Source: Spirodela intermedia | Taxonomy: Eukaryota; Streptophyta; Magnoliopsida; Alismatales; Araceae | NCBI GenBank assembly: GCA_902729315.2 | Contig: LR746276.1 | Location: 5,654,169 to 5,718,168, forward strand | DNA: 64,000 nucleotides | Reading direction: 5' to 3' | In this document: piece by piece, positions 62,031 to 64,000 of the stretch | Layout: each line of letters starts with the position of its first letter | Numbering within the stretch: the first letter of the stretch is position 1 | The notes under the pieces: model-generated | Told to the model about the DNA's origin: nothing | What the model saw: the letters and a program-made list of their open reading frames with translations, nothing else | Database searches by the model: none | Program-made: the position numbers and the translations under genes

Positions 62031-62784
62031 AGAATCGAAATTCTTAATGTAAGTGGGAAGATGGTATTCAAGTGTTTCTAAAGTTTGTACAATTGTGAAT
62101 ACCTTAATATATGACATATGAAGGAAATTGTAGAGCTCAAGGGTTGCAAACTAGTGACAAAAGCTCACTCCTCTGATCACTGTAGACATTCATGATGAAA
62201 TGGTTGTCTTATTATAGGGAAAGTAATTATTGAAACATGTTTTAGATTAGGGATGGTCCTTCGACATTCAAACGTCAAAGTTTCAAGGTTTAATTCATTC
62301 CAAAATTATAAAAAAATCTAATTCAATATGAAGCTTTGTTCTGGTGATTAATGACTGGGACATTACTTTGAAAAAATGAATCCAGATACAAATATAAGAT
62401 TTTTTTTAAAACATAGTTCTAAAGTCAGGTCCTAAGAGCAGAGTTAATCATCATTTCGATTGACCTCTTTCTTCTCTCCCTTTACTATCGTCAAAGTTGC
62501 ACTTCGTATATAATTGATTTGCAAATTTTCTGGTATTGATTCTTGTAAACCTTTTTGTAACTGATTGGCTACTTGTGCCAAGAGAACTTTAGGAACATGA
62601 TAAAGAAAATAGGAATGAATTTTTTGGGATTTTGGTTACTGTTCAGTAAGTAAATCATTATGTTCAACATCATTAAGAAATAAGCAACGACAGAGGGCCA
62701 GCAAGCCACTGTGATCATTCTCTTAGTCATCTTTGCTAGTGCAAGCCGTCGGCGACCGCTCAGGATACGGTTGAGTCGACCGGA
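62031..62784. other. AT-rich spacer
   Basis: I see no gene or repeat here. Composition shifts from AT-rich to balanced near 62.7 kb, where the next candidate gene begins. Confidence 0.5.
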
Positions 62785-63090
62785 CTACTTGTCTGGTGGC
62801 GGCTTGAATCCGCTATGTCCGGGATTCTTGGGCTTCGGAGACGGAGGCCCATAGTACTGTTTAAACACGGAGAATTTCCCCCTCATCTTTGTTGGAAACT
62901 CCGCCATCTCTCTAGCCAGAACCCCTTTATCTCCTGGAGAGCTCGAACGGCAAGGATCAACGGCCGGAGGCATCCTGTAATGAGTTCCGGTGGGGCTCGG
63001 ATGGTCACCTGAGACAACACAGAACAAGCCGTCGAGTATGAGAAGGACAGCGACCGAATTTCGAGCGGTATTAGGTGTTGACCCTTCCAT
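62785..63090 (-). CDS. Candidate small secreted peptide precursor, Pro/Gly-rich C-terminus
   Basis: Uninterrupted 101-residue frame from the Met at 63090 (a longer start at 63138 adds 16 residues). The segment SVAVLLILDGLFCVVSG (about residues 12-28) could be a signal peptide, though its core contains an Asp. The C-terminus reads SVFKQYYGPPSPKPKNPGH, followed by SGFKPPPDK. NPGHSG recalls CEP peptides, and GPPSP...PGH recalls PIP peptides. VF-x2-YYGP also matches the VF-x3-YYGP of the precursor at 27.5 kb. The Asp before Tyr required for sulfation is absent. A CAG/GTGACC near 63009-63012 could be a splice acceptor. The patch is GC-richer than its AT-rich surroundings. Function not known; the call rests on frame, hydrophobic start and the short motif. 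Confidence 0.42.
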   Translation of the reverse strand: MEGSTPNTARNSVAVLLILDGLFCVVSGDHPSPTGTHYRMPPAVDPCRSSSPGDKGVLAREMAEFPTKMRGKFSVFKQYYGPPSPKPKNPGHSGFKPPPDK

Positions 63091-64000
63091 TGAGCATGCC
63101 CGCGACGCTTTGTCTCTCCAATTTTTCTCTCCGGACAAATTAATTTCATGAAAACACGTAAAGATTATTATTTTGAAAATAGATTATCATCATTTTTACG
63201 AGCGTTCTCTTTTCAGCACTTTTCATTGTCTACCGCGGTTCGACTTCAATGTCTGGGCAGCGATGAGATGGCAGCTGTTGCCGAGTTTGTCAAATAAAAC
63301 TATGACCAACACGTCAGATGCCGACGAGTCCTCTCTCGCTTCTACTGACAATTACGTACCATCAAGACTCAACAACAACTCCAGGCATGTTGAATTACAA
63401 TCAAAATATTTAAATGGTATTTCTCGTTGTTCATGCGTAAGTGATATACAATTCCTCATTAAATTAAATGAAATAAATATTGATCGATGAAACAAAATTC
63501 TTCAACATGATATCATTAGTGCCTTCAACTTAGAAACATACTTTGTAAATTACGATTGTCATAAAAAGTCGACACATCAAATGGATCAGTTTGACGTCAA
63601 CATAAGCTCACCCGTGTGTTTACCCAACATAAAAGGAAAATACAGAGATCTTTATCTAATACCGATTGTGACCTGTCATTCTCGGGATCAACCGGAGTCA
63701 GGTTTGTAGAGTCATGTGTCGGCGAGTAAACTCCCTACCACTTACACAAGATCAATTAAATTGTTCTAATTAATCAACTAAACTCCTTCTATCATATTGA
63801 TACACCAATATATATATTGCTATAGAATTATCGAGTATTAAACCGTTCACCAATGATCATGTTTCTACTTCAGATAATCTTTATTTTACTATAAAATAAG
63901 AATTTATGGTTATCTTCCCCTAAGCTAATTCCAACATGAACCAGAATATAATGATCAACTCAAGTTCAGGAATGGGAAGAGATCTTTATATGTCACTGTT
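63091..64000. other. Terminal spacer, possible promoter of the 62.8-kb gene
   Basis: No gene recognised. A plus-strand frame of 105 codons at 63173-63490 has no motif and is antisense to the presumed promoter of the neighbouring minus-strand gene. Confidence 0.45.

Overview
The window is flowering-plant nuclear DNA. The genes have many short GT-AG introns, encode plant-specific families (phototropin, PLATZ) and sit among plant Ty1/copia remains. GA/TC dinucleotide tracts are extremely abundant near gene ends and in introns, and GC-rich gene edges alternate with AT-rich spacers. I cannot name the species from the sequence; nothing excludes a monocot or an early-diverging angiosperm.

Layout. 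4.0-18.6 kb (minus): a complete phototropin gene, closest in my memory to PHOT2. I could reconstruct 22 coding exons with consistent phases (964 residues: LOV1, LOV2, AGC kinase). 21.8-23.2 kb (minus): a PLATZ zinc-binding transcription factor. 27.5-27.9 kb (minus): a three-exon gene for a 90-residue secreted peptide precursor ending in a GLV/RGF/CLEL-like motif. 30.1-32.4 kb (minus): a two-exon glycerol-3-phosphate transporter-like MFS protein (479 residues). 35.2-41.0 kb (plus): a BRIZ-type RING/ZnF-UBP E3 ligase gene (12 coding exons, 457 residues). 41.2-54.4 kb (minus): a plant neurochondrin gene (15 coding exons, 702 residues), convergent with BRIZ and only 120 bp from it. Copia remains lie in its large introns. 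55.1-55.6 kb and 62.8-63.1 kb (minus): two more candidate small secreted proteins. 56.3-62.0 kb: an AT-rich block with a decayed Ty1/copia gag-integrase region between two diverged direct repeats of about 1.1 kb.

The main genes are unrelated housekeeping, signalling and transport functions with no operon-like logic: blue-light sensing (PHOT), transcription (PLATZ), organophosphate transport (G3Pp-like), ubiquitination (BRIZ) and an armadillo-type protein (neurochondrin). The less expected content is the set of three small signal-peptide-bearing genes. One ends in a tyrosine/proline/histidine motif typical of sulfated root growth peptides, and another shares a VF...YYGP core with it. Exon boundaries were placed by hand from splice consensus, reading-frame continuity and remembered family sequences. 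No alignment or transcript data were available.
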